A model generated the notes under the pieces. The model saw only the letters and a list, made by a program, of their open reading frames with translations. It did not search any database and was not told the origin of the DNA. From JBJFCE01 sp051888775 (GTDB lineage: Bacteria > Bacillota > Clostridia > Lachnospirales > Lachnospiraceae), in assembly GCA_051888775.1 (NCBI GenBank), contig JBJFCE010000081.1, positions 1 through 35,632 of the forward strand: 35,632 nt of DNA. Reading direction: 5' to 3'. Below are positions 7,397 through 14,394 of this stretch, piece after piece; position 1 is the first letter of the stretch; every line of letters starts with the position of its first letter. The translations under genes and the position numbers were made by a program.

Positions 7397-8461
7397 CTAG
7401 TTGCTGAGGATATCTTTTTCCAGTTCATTGAAGTCATAGGCATTCTGGTGGAATTGATTAAAACGGTTCCGGTCAGAAGCGGCTGTAGGTGCACTTTGCC
7501 TATGGGATTCGTCCAGTGCGATAATATCTGCCTTGCGGTGGACGTTGTTTTTCTGCCAGTTCTTTAAGATACCGTCCGCATATTCAAAGCGGTGCTTGTC
7601 CGTTGCCAGAACGGTACGTTCGCATGCTTCAATAATAATATCCAGCTGGAAAGCATAGTCGATCGTCCATTTACGGATATAAGAGACTTCTTTTTCAGTC
7701 GGTGTATCGCTTTTACCGAGTGCCTTCATAATACTGTATACGTTTTTCTCATATTTGGAGGTGATACGTGCTGCCTCTTTCGGCGTTGTGATCTTCTGGT
7801 CTGCCCATGAGATCGCAACCTTTTCTATGTAGCGGAAATCCTTTTTACCCCGTTCTACACAGTACTGGATCAGATAATCGATCAGATCGTTGGAAAAATG
7901 CAGTCCGTCGGACAGATACAGAATCGTCCGGATGTCCGTTGGAGACAATGGTTTTCCGATATAGGATTCCACAACAAACATGAGCTGTCTGGTATTTTCG
8001 TCGTTTTGGAAGGCACGCAGCCTGTCCAGCGAATATGCGGGCTTTTCCGGAATGGAAGATTTTTCCAAAGGAGTGTAAAGGTTCTGTGTCGGAGCTGCAG
8101 GAGCAGACTGTTCCCGCTTGTCCGGTGTAATGGATACGATGGAGGCATAGTTTTTCTTGTCCTCCTGAGGAAAATCCAGAAAATGGATACCCGTAAGATT
8201 CTTTTCTGCGTCATAATCAAAAGAGAGCAGATGTTTTTTCTCCCAATAACGGAGCGCACGCAGAACATCCTTTTCCGTATAATTAAAAAGATCTGCAATT
8301 TCGGAAATACTGGTGGACATATGCGCACTGATCAGACGCAGCAGATAAAGATAGATCTTGATCTGTGCATCGTTGGCATCCAGCATGTATTCATCAATAA
8401 AACGATTCGGAACAACCGTGTTGCAGACCGCGTCATCCCGGTAAATCGTAAGGGTCTTCAT
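7397..8461 (-). CDS. dnaD: DnaD-domain replication initiation protein
   Basis: A 354-residue primosomal protein of the DnaD/DnaB_2 family, which remodels DNA and helps recruit the helicase loader in low-GC Gram-positives. Residues about 25-90 form a winged-helix-like region (YLYLLRLIS...ISEIADLFNYTEKDVLRALRYWEKK). Two DnaD C-terminal domains follow, each ending in a YxxxI/VxxxW signature: YIEKVAISW near 222 and YADGILKNW near 300. ATG 8461 has AGGTGATAAC just upstream. It is the first gene of the dnaD-dnaI-prs unit and lies downstream of an extended -10 promoter and two clusters of DnaA boxes, so control by DnaA is plausible. Confidence 0.9.
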   Translation of the reverse strand: MKTLTIYRDDAVCNTVVPNRFIDEYMLDANDAQIKIYLYLLRLISAHMSTSISEIADLFNYTEKDVLRALRYWEKKHLLSFDYDAEKNLTGIHFLDFPQEDKKNYASIVSITPDKREQSAPAAPTQNLYTPLEKSSIPEKPAYSLDRLRAFQNDENTRQLMFVVESYIGKPLSPTDIRTILYLSDGLHFSNDLIDYLIQYCVERGKKDFRYIEKVAISWADQKITTPKEAARITSKYEKNVYSIMKALGKSDTPTEKEVSYIRKWTIDYAFQLDIIIEACERTVLATDKHRFEYADGILKNWQKNNVHRKADIIALDESHRQSAPTAASDRNRFNQFHQNAYDFNELEKDILSN

Positions 8462-8499
8462 GTTATCACCTGTTATGATTATTGTTCAAAGCAAAGGCA

Positions 8500-8508
8500 A
8501 TTATAGCA
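8500..8508 (-). promoter_or_regulatory. Extended -10 promoter of the dnaD operon
   Basis: On the minus strand TGCTATAAT (plus-strand ATTATAGCA) forms an extended -10 element about 40 bases before the dnaD start. The -35 region (TTTTAT at 8523-8528) is poor, as is common when a TGn extension is present. Confidence 0.6.
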
Positions 8509-8535
8509 TAGGAATTTTGAAAATAAAACAGGCAA

Positions 8536-8560
8536 TTTGACCAAACCGAAACCGGTCAAA
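8536..8560. promoter_or_regulatory. Inverted repeat upstream of the dnaD promoter
   Basis: TTTGACC at 8536-8542 and GGTCAAA at 8554-8560 form a perfect 7+7 inverted repeat with an 11-base spacer, just upstream of the -35 position of dnaD. No T-run follows on the minus strand, so it is a candidate operator more than a murC terminator. Confidence 0.4.
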
Positions 8561-8575
8561 AAAGATGTCCCAAAA

Positions 8576-8602
8576 TGTGGAAAATGTGGAAAATGTGGAT
8601 AT
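8576..8602 (-). promoter_or_regulatory. Three head-to-tail DnaA boxes (cluster 1)
   Basis: TGTGGAAAA occurs at 8576-8584 and 8585-8593, and TGTGGATAT at 8594-8602, in an exact 9-bp period. Read on the minus strand the first two are TTTTCCACA, which fits the DnaA-box pattern TTWTNCACA; the third has one mismatch. The cluster lies about 70-95 bp upstream of the dnaD promoter. Confidence 0.7.
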
Positions 8603-8700
8603 GCAAAAGCAGATATTTTTATGCAGAAGCTGTTTTTTGTCGCTTTTTTGCGTATTCCGAAATTCTTTTTTTAATTTGTAAAAGGAGATTTGCATAAAAA

Positions 8701-8757
8701 ATATCCACATCTTTTTGAAGGAGATTTTCCTCGAAAAAATGTGGATAGTGTGGATAA
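8701..8757 (-). promoter_or_regulatory. DnaA boxes (cluster 2), abutting the murC stop
   Basis: The set comprises ATATCCACA at 8701-8709 (opposite orientation), TGTGGATAG at 8740-8748 and TGTGGATAA at 8749-8757. The last is the exact reverse complement of the consensus TTATCCACA and ends directly before the murC stop codon. With cluster 1 this makes six boxes in 182 bp. The sequence between the clusters is T-rich (8620-8680), which is easily melted. Confidence 0.7.
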
Positions 8758-10137
8758 CTATTTTTTCAACAGATTTTCGCCGATTTTTACGACATCTCCG
8801 GCACCCATAGTTATCAACAGATCACCGCTTATGCAATTTTTCAAAACAAAATTCTGAATTTCTTCGAAGGTCGGAAAATAATAACACTCTTTGCCAAGCT
8901 TTTGAAGTTCTGCCTGGAGCGTCTGTGAGCTGATGCCGAGAGTATCGGTTTCTCTGGCAGCGTAGATATCGGCGAGAATGATCTTATCGGCAAGAGAGAG
9001 CGCCTTTGCAAATTCAGGAAGAAACGCTTTGGTACGGGTATAGGTATGAGGCTGGAAAATACACCATAAAGTTTTATGAGGATATTTTTGTGCAGCCTGT
9101 AAGGTTGCTGTAATTTCTGTCGGGTGATGTGCATAATCATCTATTATGGAAATTCCGTCCAAGCTCCCTTTGTATTCAAAGCGGCGGTCCGTGCCGGAAA
9201 AGCTGTAAAGCGCTTTTAGACAAGCTTCTTCAGGCAGACCCAACAGATCCCCCAGCGCCAGCGCCGCAAGGGAGTTGGCAATGTTGTGGCTGCCCGGAAC
9301 ATTGAGCTTTACCTGCAGGGAAGGAGCATTTTCTCGATGTAAGACATAAGAGGCGCAGGCATGATCATCATAAGTGATATCGGAAGGACTATAATCACAG
9401 TTTCCCTGCATGCCGAAGGTAATGACACGGCAGGATAGGCCGTCTGTGATCTCGGTCACGTTCGGAATATCTGCATTGATGATCAGCGTACCGTCTGTGG
9501 GAAGCAGTTTTGCAAATCGGTGAAAGCTGTTTCGGATGTCGGAAAGATCCTTAAAAAAGTCGAGGTGATCTTCTTCGATGTTCAGAATCACACCGATCTT
9601 TGGGAAAAAGCTTAAAAAGCTGTTGGTATACTCACAGGCCTCGGTTACAAAATAGCCGGAGCGTCCGATGCGGAAGTTGCCGCCGATATCCTTTAGGATG
9701 CCGCCGATGGAAAGCGTCGGATCGGTATCTGCCTGAAGGAGCATTTCCGAGATCATCGAAGTTGTCGTGGTCTTTCCGTGTGTACCGCTGATCGCAATCG
9801 GGGTGTCGTAGGTTTTCATGATCTGCCCCAAAAGCTCTGCACGTGTCAGCATGGGAAGCCCAAGGGCAACCGCCTGTGCATATTCCGGGTTATCCGGATG
9901 AATGGCAGCAGTGTAGACAACAAGTGCAACAGAGGGTGTGATATTTTCTGCACATTGACCGATGCGGATCAGTGCACCCTTGGCGGCAAGATCATCGGTC
10001 AACGGCGACTGCTTCGTATCCGAACCGGAAACGGGGAAGCCTTTGGCGAGCAGAATCTCTGCAAGACCACTCATGCTGATGCCGCCGATTCCGATAAAGT
10101 GAACATGGATTGGTGTTTGAAAATCAATCTGATACAT
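8758..10137 (-). CDS. murC: UDP-N-acetylmuramate--L-alanine ligase
   Basis: Adds L-alanine to UDP-MurNAc, the first amino-acid step of peptidoglycan precursor synthesis in the cytosol. The 459-residue length is normal. The N-terminal Rossmann domain starts with VHFIGIGGISMSGLAE; the ATP loop GTHGKTTTTSM is near residue 118; NIEEDHLDFF, FQPHTYTRT and the C-terminal domain follow. ATG 10137 has AGGAAG seven bases upstream. The stop codon touches a perfect DnaA box. It is the most upstream gene of the leftward block and has its own promoter at 10196-10224. Confidence 0.96.
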   Translation of the reverse strand: MYQIDFQTPIHVHFIGIGGISMSGLAEILLAKGFPVSGSDTKQSPLTDDLAAKGALIRIGQCAENITPSVALVVYTAAIHPDNPEYAQAVALGLPMLTRAELLGQIMKTYDTPIAISGTHGKTTTTSMISEMLLQADTDPTLSIGGILKDIGGNFRIGRSGYFVTEACEYTNSFLSFFPKIGVILNIEEDHLDFFKDLSDIRNSFHRFAKLLPTDGTLIINADIPNVTEITDGLSCRVITFGMQGNCDYSPSDITYDDHACASYVLHRENAPSLQVKLNVPGSHNIANSLAALALGDLLGLPEEACLKALYSFSGTDRRFEYKGSLDGISIIDDYAHHPTEITATLQAAQKYPHKTLWCIFQPHTYTRTKAFLPEFAKALSLADKIILADIYAARETDTLGISSQTLQAELQKLGKECYYFPTFEEIQNFVLKNCISGDLLITMGAGDVVKIGENLLKK

Positions 10138-10195
10138 AATGGCACTTCCTGATCATTATTGTGACAATCCGGTAAAATCGGGAATGTCCTGTTTC

Positions 10196-10224
10196 ATTAT
10201 ACTCACATCGGCATAAAAACACAA
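10196..10224 (-). promoter_or_regulatory. Candidate murC promoter
   Basis: On the minus strand TATAAT (plus 10196-10201) has TTGTGT 17 bases upstream (plus 10219-10224). The -10 is perfect and the -35 partial. The transcript would start about 50 bases before the murC start codon. Confidence 0.55.
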
Positions 10225-10275
10225 ATGCTATTTCTATAAGATATGCAGAAAGGAGGTCGTTTGGTCTCATGGGGT

Positions 10276-10375
10276 NNNNNNNNNNNNNNNNNNNNNNNNN
10301 NNNNNNNNNNNNNNNNNNNNNNNNNNNNNNNNNNNNNNNNNNNNNNNNNNNNNNNNNNNNNNNNNNNNNNNNNNN
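10276..10375. other. Scaffold gap (100 N)
   Basis: Exactly 100 unknown bases, the usual placeholder for a gap of unknown size. Just left of it is a perfect Shine-Dalgarno AGAAAGGAGGT (10247-10257) followed by possible starts (TTG 10261, ATG 10269), so a short rightward gene may be missing. The sequence resumes with AAGGAGAAAAAG. The order of the two sides depends on scaffolding evidence not visible here. Confidence 0.95.
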
Positions 10376-10545
10376 AAGGAGAAAAAGCATGCTTTTGTGA
10401 AAGTTTGTGAAAAGAAAACACGATTTTTCACGATAATAAATGATTAAAAAGGAAAAATGCACAATAGAAAAATGTGTAAAATCAAAAAATTGTTCAAAAT
10501 ACACATAGAATTTACGTAAAATCCGAGAGTATTTTGTAAATTATA

Positions 10546-10574
10546 TTCACTTTCTGAAGTTTGTGTGGTATAAT
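10546..10574 (+). promoter_or_regulatory. glgC promoter
   Basis: TTCACT at 10546-10551 and TATAAT at 10569-10574 are separated by 17 bases, with a TGG extension directly before the -10. This gives a leader of about 110 bases. I see no gene in the 317 bases between the gap and glgC, only AT-rich sequence and short CACGAT and TTTGTGAAA direct repeats at 10390-10435. Confidence 0.7.
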
Positions 10575-10692
10575 GCACATACACGGACAATTCATTACAT
10601 AATTGTGCAGATGGTATACAGAGAATAATGAATGCATTGGGGGATGTATCATTATAACTGATTTTATCAGAAATAGAAGATGAGGTGATGAC

Positions 10693-11961
10693 ATGATTAA
10701 GAAAGAAATGATTGCCATGCTGCTTGCTGGCGGACAGGGAAGCAGACTTGGGGTACTTACCTCGAAGGTTGCCAAACCGGCTGTTTCTTTTGGCGGAAAG
10801 TACAGGATTATCGATTTTCCGCTCAGTAATTGTATCAATTCCGGAGTTGATACAGTAGGTGTGCTGACCCAGTATCAGCCACTGAGACTGAATACCCACA
10901 TCGGTATCGGTATTCCGTGGGATCTGGATCGTAATATCGGCGGTGTTACGGTACTTCCGCCGTATGAGAAGAGTACCAATACCGAATGGTATACGGGTAC
11001 CGCAAATGCGATTTATCAGAATATGGAATATATGGAGACCTATAATCCGGAATATGTGCTGATCCTGTCCGGAGACCATATTTATAAGATGGACTATGAG
11101 GTCATGCTGGACTTCCATAAATCAAACGGAGCCGAAGTGACGATCGCAGCTATGCCGGTTCCTATGGAGGAAGCAAAGCGTTTCGGTATCGTTATCACGG
11201 ATGACAACCGCAAGATCGTAGATTTTGAGGAGAAGCCGGAGAATCCGAGAAGCAATCTGGCATCCATGGGTATCTACATATTTAACTGGAAGACATTGAA
11301 GGAAGCGCTGATCGCCAAGGCAGATCAGCCGGCACTTGATTTCGGTAAGCATATCATTCCTTATTGCCATGAAAACGGTGCACCGATGTATGCATACGAA
11401 TTTAACGGTTATTGGAAGGATGTAGGAACACTGAATTCCTATTGGGAAGCCAATATGGAATTGATCGATATCGTACCGGAGTTCAACCTGTACGAGGAAT
11501 ACTGGAAGATATACACAAAGAGCGATAAAATTTCACCTCAGTATATTTCCGGTAACAGTGTCATTGAGCGAAGTCTGATTGGAGAAGGTTCTGAGATTTA
11601 CGGTGAGGTATATAATTCGGTGATCGGGTGTGGAGTAACAGTGGGAGAAGGCACTGTAGTACGTGACTCCATTATCATGAATGATACCAAGATCGGCTAT
11701 GGCGGTGTGATCAATAAAGCGATCATTGCCGAGAACGTAGTCATCGGAGACAAAGTAAAGCTCGGCGCAGGGGAAGAAGCAGAAAACGATACGGCACCGC
11801 ATATTTATAATCACGGTCTGGTAACGATTGGAGAAAAATCCGTGATTCCGGAAAATGTTTCGGTCGGGAAGAATTCTGTGGTAGCGGGTGTTACGGAAGC
11901 AGAAGATTATCCGGACGGAAATCTTCCGAGCGGAAAGACTTTGATTAAGGCAGGTGACTGA
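10693..11961 (+). CDS. glgC: Glucose-1-phosphate adenylyltransferase, catalytic subunit
   Basis: Forms ADP-glucose from glucose 1-phosphate and ATP, the committed step of bacterial glycogen synthesis. The 422-residue protein has an N-terminal nucleotidyltransferase domain with LAGGQGSRLGVLTSKVAKPAV (about 11-31), FPLSNCINSG, SGDHIYKMDY (about 116-125) and FEEKPENPRSN. A C-terminal left-handed beta-helix of hexapeptide repeats follows (about 285-370: VIERSLIGEGSEIYG, VIGCGVTVGEGTVV). GAGGTGATG precedes ATG 10693. It is followed after one base by glgD. The glucose-1-phosphate and ATP residues appear intact, so this should be the active partner of the pair. Confidence 0.96.
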   Translation: MIKKEMIAMLLAGGQGSRLGVLTSKVAKPAVSFGGKYRIIDFPLSNCINSGVDTVGVLTQYQPLRLNTHIGIGIPWDLDRNIGGVTVLPPYEKSTNTEWYTGTANAIYQNMEYMETYNPEYVLILSGDHIYKMDYEVMLDFHKSNGAEVTIAAMPVPMEEAKRFGIVITDDNRKIVDFEEKPENPRSNLASMGIYIFNWKTLKEALIAKADQPALDFGKHIIPYCHENGAPMYAYEFNGYWKDVGTLNSYWEANMELIDIVPEFNLYEEYWKIYTKSDKISPQYISGNSVIERSLIGEGSEIYGEVYNSVIGCGVTVGEGTVVRDSIIMNDTKIGYGGVINKAIIAENVVIGDKVKLGAGEEAENDTAPHIYNHGLVTIGEKSVIPENVSVGKNSVVAGVTEAEDYPDGNLPSGKTLIKAGD

Positions 11962-11962
11962 T

Positions 11963-13081
11963 ATGAAAGCGATTGGAATTATATTAGCAGGCGGTAATAA
12001 TCACAGAATGCGGGAGTTATCCCAGAAACGTGCAATATCGGCTATGCCTATCGCAGGCAGTTACCGCAGTATTGATTTTGCACTCAGCAACATGAGCAAC
12101 TCACACATCCAGAAGGTTGCCGTATTTACCCAGTATAATGCAAGAAGCCTGAATGAGCATTTAAGCTCCTCCAAATGGTGGGATTTCGGTAGAAAGCAGG
12201 GAGGACTTTCCGTTTTCACACCGGCAGTAACGGCGGAGAACAGCAACTGGTACAGAGGAACGGCGGATGCTATCTGGCAGAATCTTTCTTTCTTAAAGAA
12301 CAGCCACGAACCGTATGTTGTTATCAGCTCGGGCGACTGTGTCTATAAGATGGATTATAATAAACTACTGGAATACCACATTGAGAAAAAAGCGGATATC
12401 ACGGTCGTATGCAAGGATATGCCGGCAGACGCCAATGTGGAGCGCTACGGTATCCTAAAAATGAATGAGGATTGCCGGATCGAGGAATTTGAGGAGAAAC
12501 CTCTTGTGGCAAAGTCCAACACGATTTCCTGCGGTATCTATGTGATCAGAAGACGTCAGTTGATAGAACTGATTGAGAGATCTGCAATGGAAGACAGAGT
12601 TGATTTTGTAAAGGATATCCTGATCCGCTATAAAAACTTAAAACGTATCTACGGTTACAAGATTAAGGATTATTGGAGAAATATTGCGAGTGTTGAGGAT
12701 TATTTCGGAACCAATATGGATTTCTTAAAACCGGAGATCCGAAATTATTTCTTTAAAGAGTATCCGGATATTTATTCCAAGGTAGACGATCTTCCGCCGG
12801 CAAAATATAATGTCGGAGTTTCCGTAAAGAACAGCCTGATCGCAAGCGGTACGATCATCAACGGAACGGTTGAGGATTCGCTTGTATTCAAGAAGGTCTT
12901 CATCGGAAACAACTGTTATATTAAGAACTCCATTATCCTGAACGATGTATATATCGGAGATAATACGCATATCGAAAACTGTATTGTGGAAAGTCATGAT
13001 ACCATACGTGCAAATTCCTATTATAAGGGCGAGGACGGTATCAAGGTTGTCGTTGAGAAGAGCGAACGATACGTATTATAG
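11963..13081 (+). CDS. glgD: GlgD, regulatory subunit of glucose-1-phosphate adenylyltransferase
   Basis: A 372-residue GlgC paralogue typical of Firmicutes. It keeps the overall fold (SGDCVYKMDY near 115, FEEKPLVAKSN, hexapeptide strands after 280). The nucleotide loop is altered to LAGGNNHRMRELSQKRAISAMPI, losing the GSRL and AKPA residues present in GlgC. In characterised Firmicutes, GlgD is inactive alone and raises GlgC activity in a heterotetramer; that role is assumed here. I chose ATG 11963, one base after the glgC stop, because AGGTG lies at normal distance. A GTG at 11954 would overlap glgC but has a poor ribosome site. Confidence 0.94.
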   Translation: MKAIGIILAGGNNHRMRELSQKRAISAMPIAGSYRSIDFALSNMSNSHIQKVAVFTQYNARSLNEHLSSSKWWDFGRKQGGLSVFTPAVTAENSNWYRGTADAIWQNLSFLKNSHEPYVVISSGDCVYKMDYNKLLEYHIEKKADITVVCKDMPADANVERYGILKMNEDCRIEEFEEKPLVAKSNTISCGIYVIRRRQLIELIERSAMEDRVDFVKDILIRYKNLKRIYGYKIKDYWRNIASVEDYFGTNMDFLKPEIRNYFFKEYPDIYSKVDDLPPAKYNVGVSVKNSLIASGTIINGTVEDSLVFKKVFIGNNCYIKNSIILNDVYIGDNTHIENCIVESHDTIRANSYYKGEDGIKVVVEKSERYVL

Positions 13082-13161
13082 GCAGATGGGGAATCAAATC
13101 AGACTCCGTAAGGAGCGAACGTGTATATGCTGAGAAGTATGGCAGACAAGGGGGATTACAA

Positions 13162-13434
13162 ATGAACATTACAGATGTCCGTATTCGCAAGATCACGAAG
13201 GAAGGAAAGATGAAAGCAATTGTTTCTATCACACTTGATGACGAATTTGTCATTCATGATATCAAGGTGATCGAAGGAGAAAAGGGACTGTTTATCGCGA
13301 TGCCGAGCAAGAAAACGGCAGACGGAGAATACCGGGATATTGCACATCCGATCAATTCCGATACGAGAGAGCAGATTCAGAGTACGATTCTCAAGCGGTA
13401 TGAACAGTCATTGCTGCTTCCGGACGAGGAATAA
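13162..13434 (+). CDS. spoVG: Septation/sporulation regulator SpoVG
   Basis: A 90-residue SpoVG, close to the family's usual length, beginning MNITDVRIRKI and containing the conserved DDEFVIHDIKVIEGEKGLFIAMPSKK segment split by typical turns. SpoVG proteins bind nucleic acids and affect septation, sporulation and virulence-type genes; the role in this organism is unknown. AAGGGGG precedes ATG 13162. The 80-base spacer after glgD has no terminator, so it is probably read with glgC-glgD. A strong terminator follows. Confidence 0.95.
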   Translation: MNITDVRIRKITKEGKMKAIVSITLDDEFVIHDIKVIEGEKGLFIAMPSKKTADGEYRDIAHPINSDTREQIQSTILKRYEQSLLLPDEE

Positions 13435-13472
13435 AACGGAACAGATGAAATGGGCAGGCTTGAAAAGCTTTG

Positions 13473-13503
13473 AACGGGGATGTTGATAAACATCCCCGTT
13501 TTT
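13473..13503 (+). terminator. Rho-independent terminator after spoVG
   Basis: A perfect 12-bp stem, AACGGGGATGTT with AACATCCCCGTT, closed by the GATA tetraloop and followed by TTT. It ends the glgC-glgD-spoVG unit 40 bases past the spoVG stop, which implies a separate promoter for pth-mfd downstream. Confidence 0.92.
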
Positions 13504-13527
13504 GATATGTTTATGTGGGAGACAACG

Positions 13528-13662
13528 GTCTGGTTTCCTACCTTTCCATGCACCGCGCGTTCTCACTCCGTGAAAAACGCAGCGGTACATAAGGCGGCAG
13601 AGTGCGCCGCCTAAGTGCCGGCGTTTTTCAAGGGCGGTGCATGGAAAGGTAGGAAACCAGAC
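13528..13662 (+). repeat. Family B palindromic element, copy B1
   Basis: A 135-bp element with perfect 28-bp inverted arms (13528-13555 and 13635-13662, outer end GTCTGGTTTCC). The 79-bp core is CGCGTTCTCACTCCG followed by a nested hairpin: TGAAAAACGC pairs with GCGTTTTTCA, then GGTAC pairs with GTGCC (one G-T pair), then AGGCGGC pairs with GCCGCCT. The internal loops AGC/G and ATA/AA are the same as in family A. It lies between the spoVG terminator and pth. No flanking duplication was found. Confidence 0.88.
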
Positions 13663-13698
13663 TTACCCGGCATATTGAAAGTACAAAAACGGACGACC

Positions 13699-13741
13699 GG
13701 ATTTGCGCGGCTGGGGCGTGCCGCCACAGCCGCGCAGATCC
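13699..13741 (+). ncRNA. Strong hairpin in the pth leader
   Basis: The 15-bp stem 13699-13713 / 13727-13741 (one T-G pair) continues, after one mismatch, with GGCG-TGC-CGCC at the tip. It is GC-rich (TGCGCGGCTG with CAGCCGCGCA) and stands 30 bases before the pth start codon, with no T-run behind it, so it is not a normal terminator. It may be a further repeat or a structured 5' leader. Its transcription is not proven. Confidence 0.6.
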
Positions 13742-13770
13742 TCACGACATTCATTTTGGAGGAATCTCAC

Positions 13771-14334
13771 ATGTATGTAATCGTAGGTCTGGGAAACCCG
13801 GGCAGAGAATATGAAAACACAAGACACAATATTGGCTTTCGTGTGATAGATGCCGTCGCAGAGCGCTACGGGATTGATGTGACAGAGAAAAAGCATAAAG
13901 CATTGATCGGAAAAGGTGCGATTGAGGGACAGAAGGTACTTTTGGTAAAACCCCAGACTTATATGAATCTGAGTGGTGAAAGTGTCAGAGCGGTCATAGA
14001 CTATTATAAGGTGGACGAGAAAGATGAATTGATCGTGATTTTTGATGACATCAGTCTGGATGTCGGAAAACTTCGGATTCGAAAGAAGGGAAGCGCCGGA
14101 GGACATAACGGGATCAAGAGTATTATCGCGCATCTGGGGCATGATTCTTTTCAGCGGATTAAGATGGGCGTAGGAGATAAACCGAAAGGCTATGATCTGG
14201 CAGATTATGTGCTGGGACATTTTTCTGCAGAGGACAACCGTTTGATGGAGGAAAGCATAGGGCGTGCTGTGGAGGCAGTGACGGTCATGCTGCAGGACGG
14301 ACCGGACAAGGCGATGAACCTGTATAACGGATAA
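13771..14334 (+). CDS. pth: Peptidyl-tRNA hydrolase
   Basis: Releases tRNA from peptidyl-tRNAs that drop off the ribosome; essential and cytosolic. The 187-residue protein starts MYVIVGLGNPGREYENTRHNIGF, which carries the catalytic His of NTRHN near residue 19. KPQTYMNLSGESV (about 64-76), FDDISLDVGKLRIR (about 90-103) and GGHNGIKSI (about 109-117) follow. ATG 13771 has GGAGG at proper distance. An in-frame upstream extension to 13615 runs through repeat B1 and the hairpin and is not coding. mfd follows 60 bases later, an order also found in Bacillus. Confidence 0.96.
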   Translation: MYVIVGLGNPGREYENTRHNIGFRVIDAVAERYGIDVTEKKHKALIGKGAIEGQKVLLVKPQTYMNLSGESVRAVIDYYKVDEKDELIVIFDDISLDVGKLRIRKKGSAGGHNGIKSIIAHLGHDSFQRIKMGVGDKPKGYDLADYVLGHFSAEDNRLMEESIGRAVEAVTVMLQDGPDKAMNLYNG

Positions 14335-14394
14335 GGCAGGCATAAGAAGACGGATAAGGCAAAGAAAACGGGTTCGATCGGATTAGGAGCAGAT

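Noticed and set aside
8576..8757. Chromosomal origin of replication
   Set aside because: DnaA boxes are present, but dnaA, dnaN, recF and gyr genes are not, and the region lies between murC and dnaD.
10247..10257. 3' end of a 16S rRNA gene on the minus strand (ACCTCCTTTCT)
   Set aside because: Only the anti-Shine-Dalgarno complement matches; the preceding rRNA bases (GGATC) are absent. It is simply a strong ribosome site.
13615..13770. Upstream in-frame extension of pth through repeat B1 and the leader hairpin
   Set aside because: The family starts at MYVIVGLGNPG with its own GGAGG site at 13771; the extension translates palindromic repeat sequence.
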